Source: Mactra quadrangularis (lineage: Eukaryota > Mollusca > Bivalvia > Venerida > Mactridae). Taken from it: DNA of 64,000 nt. Below the pieces are notes generated by a model, which searched no databases, had not been told where the DNA came from, and saw only the letters and a list, made by a program, of their open reading frames with translations. Made by a program: the position numbers and the translations under genes. This document shows positions 25,709-38,144 of the stretch, in pieces (position 1 is the first letter of the stretch; every line of letters starts with the position of its first letter). The stretch is taken from contig CM046309.1 of NCBI GenBank assembly GCA_025267735.1, positions 56,674,319 to 56,738,318 of the forward strand. The letters run 5' to 3'.

Positions 25709-28700
25709 ATGGAGGCTGATCATCAAAACACGATAAATTTTGAGCGTCCACCGACAGAAATTCGCAAAAGACTGATTTTACAAAGTGATTTCGATGAAGC
25801 TCTTAAGTAAGTGTTATTGTATGCACCAAACTGTATATTTACGTCTATATTCAAAGAATGTCAACTTATTGTTTGTTGTTTAATTTCAGGGAACCGGATG
25901 GCACAGCATGGATAAGCTTAAAATCACCCGGTAAGTAAAATACTCTGAGTAGATATTAGACTGTCATCGCGTAAAGCCACCAGCCCAGGGTCATGAACTA
26001 GAGAAATTGAACCAGACTGGTGGATAATTCTGACCCTTTCTAGTTCAAAACATGAACTCAACATGGAGATATTTTATGGGAAATGTTAAAATTATAAAAA
26101 GTGCATTGTCATTTTTAGTCCTAAATATAAGACACTACATAACTTTTTTATCATTTGAACATTTTTTTGTTACGTAGGGTCTTAACAGATTGCTTCAAAA
26201 ACGCATTCAGGCCTTTTTTTCCCTTCTTTACGTGACGCCGTTAAACGGCGTCTTCCCCAAGCAAAATATGTATCTTTTTCCCAAAAACAAACAAATTTTC
26301 CCCCTCAACAACCATTTTCCCCTTCAAAATATCTTAAAACTATTAAACATTGAAAATACGGCGAAAGAGAAACCGGAAATCTCGCAGAATTTAATTATCG
26401 AAACAGTTATTTACCGAAACTCTTTTACACGAACGGGACATGGTCATTTTGTAAATTAAGTTTATCAAAAAAATAAATAATCAAGCCCGTGAGGCCTTCA
26501 AATTGCCAGCTTGGTAAATTCTTGCTAATAATTCGTCCTCAATCACATTCGCCCCTACACTATTCGCACCCAAATCGGCAGCGAGTTAATTTTTTTTCTC
26601 GGCGGACGTGGTATGTCTTTCCGAGCATGGTGCGATCGTTGGGTTCTTTACGGAATTTGCGCAATTATACAAAAAAATAGAAAATGACACATTTAAAGCA
26701 ACTAAATCTCCGTCCAACAAACATAAACAATAATTGTTTAAATGAAATGTGATTACAAGAATTTAACATAGATATAAATAGTCTAGTTTTATTTTTCCCC
26801 ATTTTCTAATTATTGCGCGGCATTTTCCCCTTTTAAAAGGCTACAGACTACTTCCCCAACACATGAAAAAAAGGCCTGGCATTATATTTAGGACTATGTC
26901 ATATTTGCACTAAATTGTAGGACCTTGCTTTTTCATAATTTAGAATAAATCACGCTAGTGCAAGCTTACTAAAAACAAAATATAAACCCTAGGAAATTGA
27001 ACCAGGTTCTCTTAAGTAATTGGCGAAACACTCAACTGTGTCGGAACTGTCCTTAAAGGACAGTGATTATATCGACATACTTCTACTATCACGTCAGTGA
27101 TGACTCATTTTGAAAACCTAAACCAATTATTAAATTAATAACCTAGTTAGGACTTGTTAGGTTCATTCTTTTCTTAAACTGGCAAGGATTTGAAAACACA
27201 TTTATTTTGTTATTTTCTGAAGATTTTGAAGTTAGTGTTTTATATAAAACTTTTTTCATGTTTTTTTTATCAGGTAGTCCAACAATATATGGTGAATTAA
27301 AATCCAATGGTTTGTCTGGTGAAGGAATTCCATATGTCACAGCTAGTGATGGATTTAATGTTAACAAAGTTACAGAGGTATATACTTTCAATAATTTATG
27401 TGGCGGTTAAGGCATTTTTCTTTTTTTAAGAGACACAGCTAAAATAGTGTAAACCTCTTGACCAGGAAAGATGATTAGTCGAGGTTGGTCTTCATTAATT
27501 ACCAAATAAAAAGTGATGATAAACAGCTAAGAACAAACACTATGAAAGTTTGAAAAATATTAATTAACATTGTAAACATATACCATTCAATGAAAATTTG
27601 ACAATTATGTAAATTTTTCTCTAATAATGAGGTAAACACAGAAGTTGGTGTGAAAGGTGAGCTGGCCGCCGTGAATTTATTTGTGCTAACATGGCATTAA
27701 GCTCAGTATAAAAAATACAAATAAACTTTAAGTCTACATGTATTGATAGACTCATGCATATATGCTTTAAACTGATAGAAATATTGACATTAAGCAACTG
27801 TTTCTTTTGTATAACTTATATTAATGAACCTGTAAAATTTTTTTATGCTAAATCACTTCTTCTAGTTGAGTGAGCCAAATTCTCTTCAACATACGCATAC
27901 ATTTTATTATTAATAAAATAATCATGATAATTTCTATATAATATTGCTGTTTTTTATTGTAGAAATATATTCAGATATCTTATCAAGTAGGTCAGACTCG
28001 TATCAAAAGAAAGTTCCTTGCTCCACAAGTAAACTTCAAGAACACTCATACCAAAGGAAAGTCAGTGAGTAGTATTTAAAAATACCGTTGAAATCATATT
28101 TCTGGACATTTTATCACTTAAGTACATATTTATTAGTAAAGAGTATACTTGTTCTGGTTAAAAGAAAACTTTAACTATTGTATAATTTTTGCTGAAACCA
28201 TTTAGGCAAAAATCTCTTATGTGTTCATAATTTCTGAGCAAAGCCATCAGGGATGGTCAGTCAGCAATAGGGTCTGGGCTTCATGGCTCCCACCAAATCA
28301 CTTGATACTAAATTCCTTAACTGAATTTTATTGTTGTCTCTATACATGCACAAGTCTGACAATTCCCAGGTTTGACGCTTACTGTTTAAATAGGAATCCT
28401 GAAGGAATCCAGTCTGTTAATCCCTCTTTAACATTAGGGATTCCTCAAATAAAAGAAATAAAGTTTGGATGCAGATATGCAGTCACAAATTGTGATAAAC
28501 AATTAATGTAAACTCAAATTCTTGTTAGAACAGAGCAATTTTTGACAAGGGAGTACAAGGGCTACATTATATCTATAAAAAAATTGAGTGGTGGTTTCAA
28601 AACTTTGTACTTAAAATTTTACTATGGACTGCTTGAGTAATACATTTGATGTTATATATTACAGATACATAGTTTAGATGTCTCGTCAGGTGGTCTGGGA

Positions 28701-31700
28701 GTGTCCAGTGACTCGGAAGGAAAATTAAAAATATGGGAAACAAAAAATGGTGAAGTCAGGGTATGTATGAAATATTGTGTCATATTTTTTTGTCTGGTAT
28801 ATATATACTGTAGGTATAGGATCGACCTGACCAGTCTACCTACTCATGGAAAGGTCAAATCTTAAGATTTAGCTGTTGTAAAATTACTAGATGCATACTT
28901 CTGTCAGTGACTGACAACTGTCCTACATGATATAGAATCAATGGTAGGATAGAGAATGGCCATAGATATTATTTCATGACCAAGCTTCAAGAAAGTATGC
29001 CTTGCCTGGGAATCTTACCATCAGTAGACTTGCGCGATACCAACTGAGCTAGTAGGGTGGTTGTATATATGTATTCTGAAAATATTGTTTATCCTACAAA
29101 AACAAAACAAAATGGAGGGGTGTGGCTGAGCGGTTACGATGTTAGACTGGTAATCATTGGATAGCCAGCTCCGTGTTGGTTCGAATCCCATCCAAAACCT
29201 ACCCCTTTGTTTCCTTGAGCTAGAAACTTTATCCTACTAGCTCAATACTGGAGGACCAGAAAGCAGACTCGAAAATGATTTACCTAAGTTGTGAGAACTT
29301 GTTTCACAATCGAGCTAAAATAAATTTTCTACCCAATTTGATAAATAGTCCCAATGTTCAGTTTATTACGTTTATATTACAGAGGTTATTAGAAGGACAT
29401 CTAGGTGATGTATATACATGTAAACTGTTCCCATCTGGTATAGTGGTACTTAGTGGTGGTAGTGATATGATGTTAAAGATATGGTCTGCTGAAACTGGAC
29501 AATGTGCTGCTACACTCACTGGACATAAAGCTAGTAAGATCTAAGTCCACGTTTTCATCCTTCAATTATTTTGCTACTGTCCATTTCAAGGCTGAAACCC
29601 TTTCTTATTTTCATAATTTATTAGTGGCTCCCCTTTTATTATAAAAAAATAAAAATTTGGAAATATTTTTCACTTTGCTTATGGCTTTGTGGTAGGTCTA
29701 TGTTTTGTTACTGCTGCTGTTCATGATATGCTTGCTTACTTACATATTATGAAAGTTTACAAGACTGGTCTCGAAGTTCACAATTTTTGAATCCTGAAAA
29801 GAACCTCTATTCCTATGTGAAAGCTACTTAAATAATAAAGCTCAAGAATTTCAGAATTTTACAACTTTTAACTTTTACCTACATCCTTGTTAAGTTCTAT
29901 GACTCTGCAAGTTTAGTGGTAGAATTGCCTTAATGACAATTTACTGTCTAAGTCAGTCATTAATATATTTGAAAATTATAATAAATGATTAAAAAAAGAT
30001 GTATATCATTCATGTAATTATTTTTGCATAGATTAGATTTATGAAGCAATATTCTTTTGTAAAACTATTAATGAAAACTTTAAATGAATGTGAGTGATTA
30101 TCTCCCTTTGATATGAAAATAGAGTAATTTTTATGTTCGTACAAAATAACAGTTTTGAAAGGTAAATGAGATGTGAGATGAGATGTGTTGATTTACTTTT
30201 CAATGATGATTTTAGCATTTGCTGAGATGACTTTTTGTTCTTTTTTTCATGGGTAAATGCAGGGGCGTAGCTTGCCCAAAATAAATGTGTTGGCACCGGT
30301 AACCTAGGGGGTCCGGGGTTATGTTCGCCAGGAATTTTTTTAATTCTACATCTCAGTAGCTGCATTCTAGAGTATTTCAGGTCATTTATTAGCATTTTTA
30401 CCTGTTATATGTAAAAAGAAATCAAAACACAGTCAGTCTTGTAGTTTAGTCAAACAGTAAACATCGTAACTAAATTTTTGAATTTTCAAAAAAAATGTGT
30501 ATGCACATGCCTTGTGTGTCTATCGGAAGCTATGCCAATGAAATGTATCTGTAAAAATATGATTTTTGTTAAGGGAATTTTTGAAGGCTAATTTTGTCTG
30601 ATGAATTTTGAAAGGCACTGTATAACATGCATTATTGCAATATTCCAGGTATATTAGCCACAGGTATTATAGATAAAGGACGTAATATATTATCCTGCAG
30701 TAAAGATGGTACCAGTAAACTATGGGATTGTGGTACACAAACTTGTTTACATACATATGCCTGTGAGGCTGGTATTGTTAATTGTTGTGATGTAGCTACA
30801 ATGTGGGAAAGATTTAATCTTGGTCAACCTGATGACCCCATCAGTAAGTATTTTGACATCTTAGCTTGTCTTCTGTAGGTCAGATGATTTCAAGTTTTCT
30901 ACTGACTTAAGTAAGGCATATTATCCCATGCTTTACAGTAAAATGTGTTTTTTTATGAAAATGTAAGTTGAAAAAAAGTTTTTATATTTTTCATCATAGT
31001 GAAAATATAACATCCAAATGACATCACATTAAAGAGAAAATTATGTCGTCTTAAAGGAGAAATGATGTGGCTTTATGTGTAAGAATATCTTAAACAGAAC
31101 ACAGAAAAGTCATGAAAGAAACAAAATATTTGTCATCTTCAGTGTAAGAATTCTAGAGCTCAGGAAATGACATTTTCACGAGTGGCCATGGGGCCGAATC
31201 CTCAAACCACAAACACATTATACACATTTTGCAGAAAAAATGCAACATAAATAAAATGATAATAAAAACTACATAACCCTTAAATCTATGTTGAGCACCG
31301 AGAAAAATTGCTTCATACTACTTAAAAATGACTTACAAGCAAGAAATACACTAATGGACATGGACATGTACATTTTCCAAATTTTAGGGGGGTCCGGACC
31401 CCCCTGACCCCCCCCCCCCCCCGCTGGATCCGCCCATGACTTGCCATCAGCTTGTTGGTTTTACCTTTTGTAATATGTAATCAATGTACAATTATAATAG
31501 CAGATATTAGTAGAGATTTCTGACATTATGATAATAAACTTTTATACATATTTTCTTTACTATATCTAGGTGAGAGAGAAGTTGGTACCACTGGTAAAAT
31601 GTTGATACTTGGGTGCGATAATAAAACTGTTAAAGCTTTTGGTCTTCAAAGTAAAAAGAAGGTGAGTCAGTTATTTTAATCATCAATATTGATATTGCAG

Positions 31701-33982
31701 TAGTCTGTTGTCCTACTGATTGTACCTCAACTAACACTGCTTTCTAGACCCAAGTTTTCGACATATTGGTGGCTGACAACTGCCCTACTTGATGTAGAGA
31801 TAGGCAGGTTGGAGAAAGGCTTAAGAATAATTTTAAACATCAATATTGATATTACAGTAGTCTGTTGTCCTACTGATTGTACCTCGACTAACACTAATTT
31901 CCATACTATGTACAATAAATGTACCTATACTGACTCCACGAAGGTATGAAGGTCCTCTCCAGGAAATCAAACCTACAACCACTTGATTGGTAGTGAAGAC
32001 ATGCTGATCGTTGAGCTTGATAGTTGTAGGAAGTTTTTTTTATCAGTATGTATGTACTGGTAGTTATTATTTGACATGAAGTTTCTGTATATTTTAGATA
32101 TGGGATGTAACAGACAGTATATTTGATGGTGTAACTTGTTGTAAGTTTATATCACCTGTAATGTTTCTATGTGGACAACAAGATGGCCATATTACTTGTT
32201 TTGATATTAGAAATCCTAGGTAGGTTTTGCATGTTTAAAAGTCTTCAGGATTTATCCTAATTTCAGGATTTTTTTGGTACTGAGAAAGGGTTGTTTTCCT
32301 ATGTAAAAAGACTTAGCATGATAATCATGAAAATCAAGGATTTCAGGATTTTGGAAATTTTGAACTTTTACCCATGGTATTGTATGTTTGACATTGATCA
32401 ATAGTCTCATATAGGAACTTGCAGGTGTGGTATGCACATTGCTTATCTCATATGGGAATTTCTATGTGTAGTTGTAATAATAACAATAAATTAATAATTA
32501 TAATAATTGTAAATACAAACCTTTAACATAATGAAAAGATATTGTTAAATAATAGTTTTAATTTCTGCTTTTAAAACTATCTTTAAATCTAATAATAGCA
32601 TTATTGTCAATATGTCACTAAAAGTGTACACTTGTCCATTTAAAGCTGTTTTTGGAATTAACACAGATGGATTTTGTCAAGGAACTTTTGGAAGGCTCTG
32701 TAGTGTTCTAAACTGTAGTTACTGCACAGCATTTTAGATCTTGAGTGTCTGTATGTAGTCAATATTTACTTATATGATATATATATATTTTCAGTAAATG
32801 TGTAAAATCCTGGTATGAATGTAGAGGACCTGTATTATCTATGATGACTTATAAATCTGGTTACATCACATCTCATGGTACATGTATTATATTGCTCTTT
32901 AACCCATAAAGTGCCACCAGGGTATCAGTATTTTTTGTGAGTCACAAAATAATAAATCTATATGAAGTGGTCTAGTAAATGCAGTTGTACCCCTTGTATA
33001 TATGTACATGTATATAAAAGGTATGTTTGAAAAATTAAAGCGAGGTAACATGACAATTCCCTGTGAATTAAATTGCATGATTAGCTAGGTTTGGTGGATT
33101 CACTCAAGGAAAGTTGCCACAAAAGATTAACATAATTTTCATGCATCTGTTGTATCAAAATTACTGCAGGAGCTGGGGGTCTCTGAGAGAGTTTCTTATT
33201 ATAAGGGGATAAAATGTTTTGTTTACCCATCTAAACTGTGTAAAACACTGATCAGTAACCAAAAACAGAGACTAGTTTATTTTAAAAGTACAAAAAAACT
33301 TTGGGGGAATTTATTCAGCTAAATCTTTGTTTCTTTAAGATAAGTCTTATTTTTAAGTTGGCAAGACAGGTAACAGTTAACAGGGGCAGATCCAGGATAT
33401 TTTCTAGGGGGGGGGGTCCGAACATTTTCTGGGGGGGGGTCCAAACTTTTTAACCACATCCTTATTATACACATTTTGAAGAATAGTGCAACGTATTAAT
33501 AATACAAACTACATGACCATTAAATCTATGTTAAGCACCAAGAAAAAGTGCTTCATGCTACTTAAAAATGACTTCTGTCAAGAAAAACACTAATGGACAG
33601 GTACATTTTGGAAATTCTAGGGGGGTCCAGACCCTCCTGACCTCCCCGCTAGATCCGCCTATGATTAACATGAGCTCATGTGTGCTTATACAGCAGATTT
33701 TTGTCATGATTAAATGTGAGTCAGTTTATCTTAAAAACAGAATTATGTCCTAGGACTCATGTCACTATACAATTTATTATTATATATTTTACAGGTGATG
33801 GATCATGTATATATACTGAACATTTATTTGAGACGTCAGTAGAGTTAACAGGACCAGATTGTGATCCTGTATATGGTGTAACCAGTGATGGGAGATATGT
33901 ATATACTGGTTGTAGAGATAGTATAGTCAGAAAATATGACACTTCTTTAGTTATCAATACTATAGATGACGTTGATATCTGA
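25709..33982 (+). CDS. PAAF1: PAAF1, proteasomal ATPase-associated factor 1 (WD40 protein), complete, 11 exons
   Basis: Exons: 25709-25806, 25890-25930, 27274-27377, 27963-28064, 28665-28760, 29383-29533, 30649-30843, 31570-31661, 32098-32219, 32795-32877, 33795-33982. All introns are GT-AG and phases join without a break to give 1272 nt, 423 residues plus stop. The start ATG has an in-frame TAG 21 nt upstream. The family member in human is about 390 residues; this one is a little longer at both ends. WD40 blades are visible at about residues 117-265 with the endings LKIWE, LKIWSAE and SKLWDCG and the GH dipeptides of EGHLGDV and TGHKA. The exon 8 start SEREVGT and the late motif ELTGPDCDPVY match the family closely. 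Known role of the family: a cytosolic/nuclear beta-propeller that binds 19S proteasomal ATPases and modulates 19S-20S assembly. Introns carry SINEs and MITEs but no coding breaks. Identification is firm. Confidence 0.95.
26208..26878. mobile_element. DNA transposon remnant in PAAF1 intron 2, 671 bp, 5-bp TSD
   Basis: Ends share CAGGCCTTTTTTTC as an inverted repeat. Both sides are flanked by GCATT (26203-26207 and 26879-26883). The interior is rich in TTTCCCC runs and has a near-palindrome ACGCCGTTAAACGGCGT near 26234. TIR style and TSD length would fit a hAT group that makes 5-bp duplications; this is tentative. Confidence 0.6.
28812..29052 (-). mobile_element. tRNA-derived SINE family C, copy 2 (PAAF1 intron 5)
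   Basis: Minus-strand head: A box TAGCTCAGTTGGTA and a decayed B box GTAAGATTCCC; body has CAGTGACTGACAACTGTCC on the plus strand. Family A copy 1 follows 60 bp later. Confidence 0.7.
29114..29327 (+). mobile_element. tRNA-Ser-derived SINE, family A, copy 1 (PAAF1 intron 5)
   Basis: The head has A box TGGCTGAGCGGTTA, a Ser-like anticodon arm (GACTGGTAATC) and B box GGTTCGAATCC. The body has TTCCTTGAGCTAGAAAC and CTCAATACTGG; the tail is TTGTTTCACAATCGAGCTAA. No intact acceptor stem pairing, so not a functional tRNA. Confidence 0.8.
31195..31438. mobile_element. Dispersed GGGGTCCGGACC repeat, copy 2 (PAAF1 intron 7)
   Basis: Shares CCTTAAATCTATGTTGAGCACC, CTTCATACTACTTAAAAATG-type and CACTAATGGACA blocks with the 33381 copy; the right end is GCTGGATCCGCCCATG. 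Includes a run of about 16 C. Confidence 0.7.
33381..33663. mobile_element. Dispersed GGGGTCCGGACC repeat, copy 3 (PAAF1 intron 10)
   Basis: Left end CAGGGGCAGATCCAGG; right end, reverse complemented, CATAGGCGGATCTAGC. Such CAGGGGC...GATCCAG inverted ends are hAT-like. No clean TSD found. Confidence 0.7.
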
Positions 33983-34847
33983 GATATGTAATATATGGGT
34001 CCATCTTTGAGCCTGTTCGTGTAAGGAAACACCTAGTACCTAGATGAAAGTTTTCAAGACTTAATGACTGACAGTAAGGATTGTTGGGATCTGAGATGAT
34101 ATGCTTTTCCAATTAACAGGGTTGACTATGACTTTTGAAGTTGGTTGCCCAGTGAGAAAATCAATTATAAATTTTTCTGATACAAACCTAATGTTCACTG
34201 GCCCGAATGAAATAGTATCTTATATCAGAGTTAAATATTATAATCATAATTTTTCTGGTTGCCTAGTTAGATAAATTGTGGCAAAAACTTGTTGCCAGAG
34301 CCTCAAGGTCTTCACAGGCGATTGGATGACCATATATGTTGAGCCTTGTTAAAAAGTTTCTGAATTCATTGAATTCAGGACTTTCAGAATTTTAAAACTT
34401 TATTTTTCATCTATGTACCTATTTCTACATTTTCCTATGCAAAGGTTTGGGACAATGTAGTGAATTGTGTTGATTGGATTGCTACTATGTAAGAGCTAGC
34501 ATGATTTTTTCCTTACTAGGTGAATGCATTTTGAAAACTTCGGAGGCCTCGTTCTTGATTTTTCATTGCTTGGAGCAACCTTACTTGTGTTTAATAAACC
34601 TTGTGCTTCTTCATGTACAGAAGTAAAAAGAACAAATGTAAATAGCCTTTGTGCAAAAATTTACCATCAAACCCAATTTTTCATTAATATGCAGGGGAGA
34701 CAATTGATCTATCTATTTGTAAACAAAGGGGAGACAACACTTCAATTTGTAAACAAGAATTATAATACTGTGCTACATGTATAAAATAATTTCATGTGTT
34801 TGAGAGTATGTGTTATGTATGTTTTTGATTTTGTTTTGTTATTAAAA

Positions 34848-34853
34848 AATAAA
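34848..34853 (+). terminator. PAAF1 polyadenylation signal AATAAA
   Basis: Canonical AATAAA about 870 nt after the PAAF1 stop codon, followed after roughly 30 nt by a T/GT-rich stretch. This would give a 3' UTR of about 0.9 kb. It is the best candidate; earlier cleavage cannot be excluded. Confidence 0.6.
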
Positions 34854-34929
34854 TTGTACTAAAATCATATTTCGTTTCTTGTTAATCTATTTGATATTTT
34901 CTTTTTGGTTTTATACTAGTGGTGTAACA

Positions 34930-35040
34930 ATAAGGTGAAACCGTCGTAAGCGGACACTATACCACGTTGCCATAAAAACTAGCTTAAAGGCAAGAGAGTT
35001 CAAGGCAGTATTATACCTCTGCTAAATTAAATATTAAGTT
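34930..35040. repeat. Dispersed repeat Q, copy 1
   Basis: GCCATAAAAACTAGCTTAAAGGCA and GTATTATACCTCTGCTA-type blocks also occur at 59066-59145. Confidence 0.5.
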
Positions 35041-36109
35041 CTTCGAAGAATATCGTATGATTTTCGAAAAAATAAATTAAATGCCTGCTCTACACCACTC
35101 AACTTTTTGCATTTACAAGGGAGAGTAATCTTCAGACTATACATAACAACTTTATTGCAGTTATTTCCCCTGACAATTAACTAATTTCGGACTACTTTTT
35201 GCGTATGAAAATGTTCCAAAAAAGAAAATTCACAAATTAACCAAACTAAATTGATTTACATTCATTTTTTGATGAAACTAAGGCATTCCATCACAGAAAA
35301 CTGACAAAATATATTTCATAATCGTGTTTTATACGAAAACATTTGTGAACTACTTTGTTTCCGACCGCATCACGCACTTTTCGGAAAGGTATAACTATAT
35401 TCGGACGCGTTCAAAAATTCGGATAAATTTGTAAATTGGGGATCAGTTATTTTTGTTCATAATTTTTATGGTACCAAAAAATATGTCTGCGCCAGAAAAA
35501 AAAAACATTTCTAATTTTTAAAAATGATTTACAATTATTTATTAACGAAATAACGATAATTTTATTAGAGCTGTTGTTTTAAAAAAAAAACATTCAAATC
35601 TGATCCCTTTCTTGTGTTTGGGAAGAGAGTTTTGGATTAAATTTTTAAGTTTTAAGGATTCTTCAATTGTTGAAATTGACTAAAACTATCAAGTTAGCGA
35701 GGTAACTGAATTTAATAAAAAATAGTCATAATTTCTAATATCTTTGGTATATAATAGATGCACCAAGTGTATTGACATGACTGTGGAAAATATATAACAC
35801 TACACAAAATAGGCAATTAAAATAAATTAAAACAGTTCCTAAACCTTGAAACAGCCTTCCTGTTGTGACCCCAATCACATTTTTATATCAAACTAATTTT
35901 TCATAAATCCAAGTGTTGATACAGGATGTCTTAGTAACAGTTTATACTGTCTTGTGAGTCACAAAAATATGTTTCCAAAAAGTATATATCATATTTTATC
36001 ATAGCACTTTCATCACATGTTTTTACTTTCAGTTTGTGTAACAGGAGCCTGATGAATTTTTTCTTCTTATTGTATTCTTATTATATACAACTCCATGTTT
36101 CCCAAACAA

Positions 36110-36310
36110 ATGACCTTAGTAACCAATCTATTTTAACTTGATTGTGAAACAAGTTCATATAACTTATTGATCAATTTCAAGTCTTCATCATGCTTGCCCA
36201 GTACTGAGCATATTGGATAACTTTTCTTGCTCAAGGAAATAAAAGGGTAAGTTTTTGATGACATTTGAACCAACACACAGCTGGCTATTCACAACTGCTG
36301 GATTCAGAGC
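36110..36310 (-). mobile_element. SINE family A, copy 2
   Basis: On the minus strand the body TTTCCTTGAGCAAGAAAAG, the CTCAGTACTGGGC block and the tail TTGTTTCACAATCAAGTTAA match copy 1. The head is reduced to a GTTGGTTCAAATG B-box remnant. Confidence 0.75.
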
Positions 36311-36759
36311 CAGTCACCTTTTGATGTAGGATTACATCAGGAATCACCCTTAAAATATTGGTAAGAAATGATGTAAGCAATGATGATAGATGTTTATTTC
36401 GTAAACACACCGGTGATAAAACAAGTTTTTCAAAGAGTTTTTGTCTTTTTTCCAATGAAAGGACAGTTTATACATCAAATTTCACTTTATATCTCAGTTA
36501 TTTATAAAACACATGGTGTTCCATTAGTATAAGTAGACCTAGACTGGTTCTATCATTGTCAAAAACATAGTAAAGATAGTCATTGTTTCTTGAATTTCTT
36601 TATCTTTAAAACTTCTTTACTTTAATAGCAAGCAAATATGTACAACAAAACATAAAAAAATAATATTCTGTGCCATTTTGAGATATGCTGGGTCTACCAT
36701 TGCCAAAAACATTGAAAAGATATAGTACATGTACACATTCTTGAATTTCTTTTAGGCAG

Positions 36760-36891
36760 TGGCTAGAGTTACGGTACCGTAAATATCATATTCTGATACA
36801 TGCAATTTAATTTTTGTTGAAGGCCATTTGAAATTAAGGCATATGTTGTAGTTTTACTTTGTATGTCTAAATGTTACCTTCAGAAAATAAA

Positions 36892-36935
<44 letters not shown>

Positions 36936-37025
36936 TCTAGACCCAGGTTCTAGAGTTACAGAAGTTCCGTAACTGTAGACAATCCCTACAAGGGTAGACT
37001 AGAGTTACGGAAGTCAAATAACGTA
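36760..37025 (+). repeat. CTAGAGTTACGG repeats around a (TTA)n tract
   Basis: CTAGAGTTACGG or one-mismatch forms occur near 36765, 36951 and 37008. The first segment ends AAAATAAAG followed by about 15 TTA units (36890-36936), the form of a retroelement 3' tail. Confidence 0.55.
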
Positions 37026-37589
37026 CGTATGTTTCCAATATGTTACAAGTCAGTCAGTTATTGACAATGTATTAAGAGAGTATATTTCTTTTTTTCAACT
37101 ATCAAAACATGAATAATTTCATGGTGACTTCGTGCTCTTTATTCTACACCTCATTTTTAAATAGCACATGCTTATTTTGCAATTTATATGTTTCAGTTTA
37201 TTTTTTACTGCATCGGAAATTTCAACTAAAAGGCTTATAAGCTTTTCAAATATCCACACATATTGCACTCTTAAACAAAATGATAGCCCTTCCTAATGGT
37301 CCTATAATAAATTGTCTTGTATTAACCCCATTTTATTTTTCCGTTTTTTCTTTATTTAAATGGCATACATTTTGGAAATTAAATTAGTTTGTACATTCAA
37401 ATTATTTATCAAATTTTCATTTCACTAAATCCAGTAAATAAGTAACATTATTAATTAACTATATGATATTGAACTTCAAATTCAGGGCTGATACAAATGG
37501 TGTCCACTACGGCATTATAACCAAATACTCAGTCATTTTTGATTGGATCCGAGTGTCATTATGGCCGTGTTTTCTCATGAAGGCCGTGT

Positions 37590-37700
37590 TTTTCTTCAAC
37601 AAAAATGCCGCCATTTGCTTTTGATAGGGACCCTATGTATAATTTAGCCTCTAGCCGCCATCTTGGTTGCAACTTGGATTCTGGGAGTTTCCCAAGGATG
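37590..37700. promoter_or_regulatory. Promoter-like patch with YY1 and ZNF143/THAP11-like motifs
   Basis: AGCCGCCATCTTGG is a strong YY1 site; the minus strand also has ACTCCCAGAATCC, resembling the ZNF143/THAP11 core. A second GCCGCCATTT lies about 60 bp away. The ATGGCGGC frame closes after five codons. Confidence 0.3.
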
Positions 37701-37849
37701 ACAAAGTGGCATCAATCGGATTTGGAACCAGTAAGACCATGTCTACCTATAAATTGAATAACATTTTCTACATCCTTTCGTGCAAGGTCATCCTTGGTGT
37801 TGGCCGGACTAACTAATGATAACCCAGTCTTAGATTCAGTACCTATTAA

Positions 37850-37996
37850 CATCTAGGTGGAGTGAAGCAAAAGTATAGGTTAATTTCTTGCTCAAGAAAA
37901 ATATCACTGCCTCTGATTGGATCTACGTGAGGGATTCGAACTCGACACCCCTTGATCCCTAACCGCATGCCTTACTACTAGACCTTACCTCCAAAA
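37850..37996 (-). mobile_element. tRNA-derived SINE family B, copy 2
   Basis: Minus-strand head with A box GGTCTAGTAGTAAGG and B box GAGTTCGAATCCC; body with TTCTTGAGCAAGAAATTAAC. Confidence 0.75.
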
Positions 37997-38144
37997 CATG
38001 GAAAGGAAAAAACAACCTGAATTGACACATTGAATTACATTTTATTATTGAACACTAATCACATTAACATTTATAATTATGTATGTTCTAAACAAAAGCT
38101 AATACTCAGATCTTCAAGACAAACAAGTAATAAGGTGTTGTATT

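Larger units (their letters stand above)
35041..38144. other. Intergenic between PAAF1 and the LINE
   Basis: Holds SINEs A copy 2 and B copy 2, the (TTA)n tract and the YY1-rich patch; no exon recognised. Confidence 0.55.

Noticed and set aside
27207..27410. 67-codon frame as an independent gene
   Set aside because: It is PAAF1 exon 3 read through into its flanking introns.
29114..29200. Functional tRNA-Ser gene
   Set aside because: Head of a SINE whose body and tail recur at three other places; stem pairing is broken.
30039..30395. 118-codon minus-strand frame in PAAF1 intron 6
   Set aside because: Low-complexity, no family resemblance, overlaps a CAGGGGCGTAGC-type repeat.
33373..33671. 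8-bp target duplication around the GGGGTCCGGACC copy
   Set aside because: Flanks ACAGTTAA and ATTAACAT do not match well enough.
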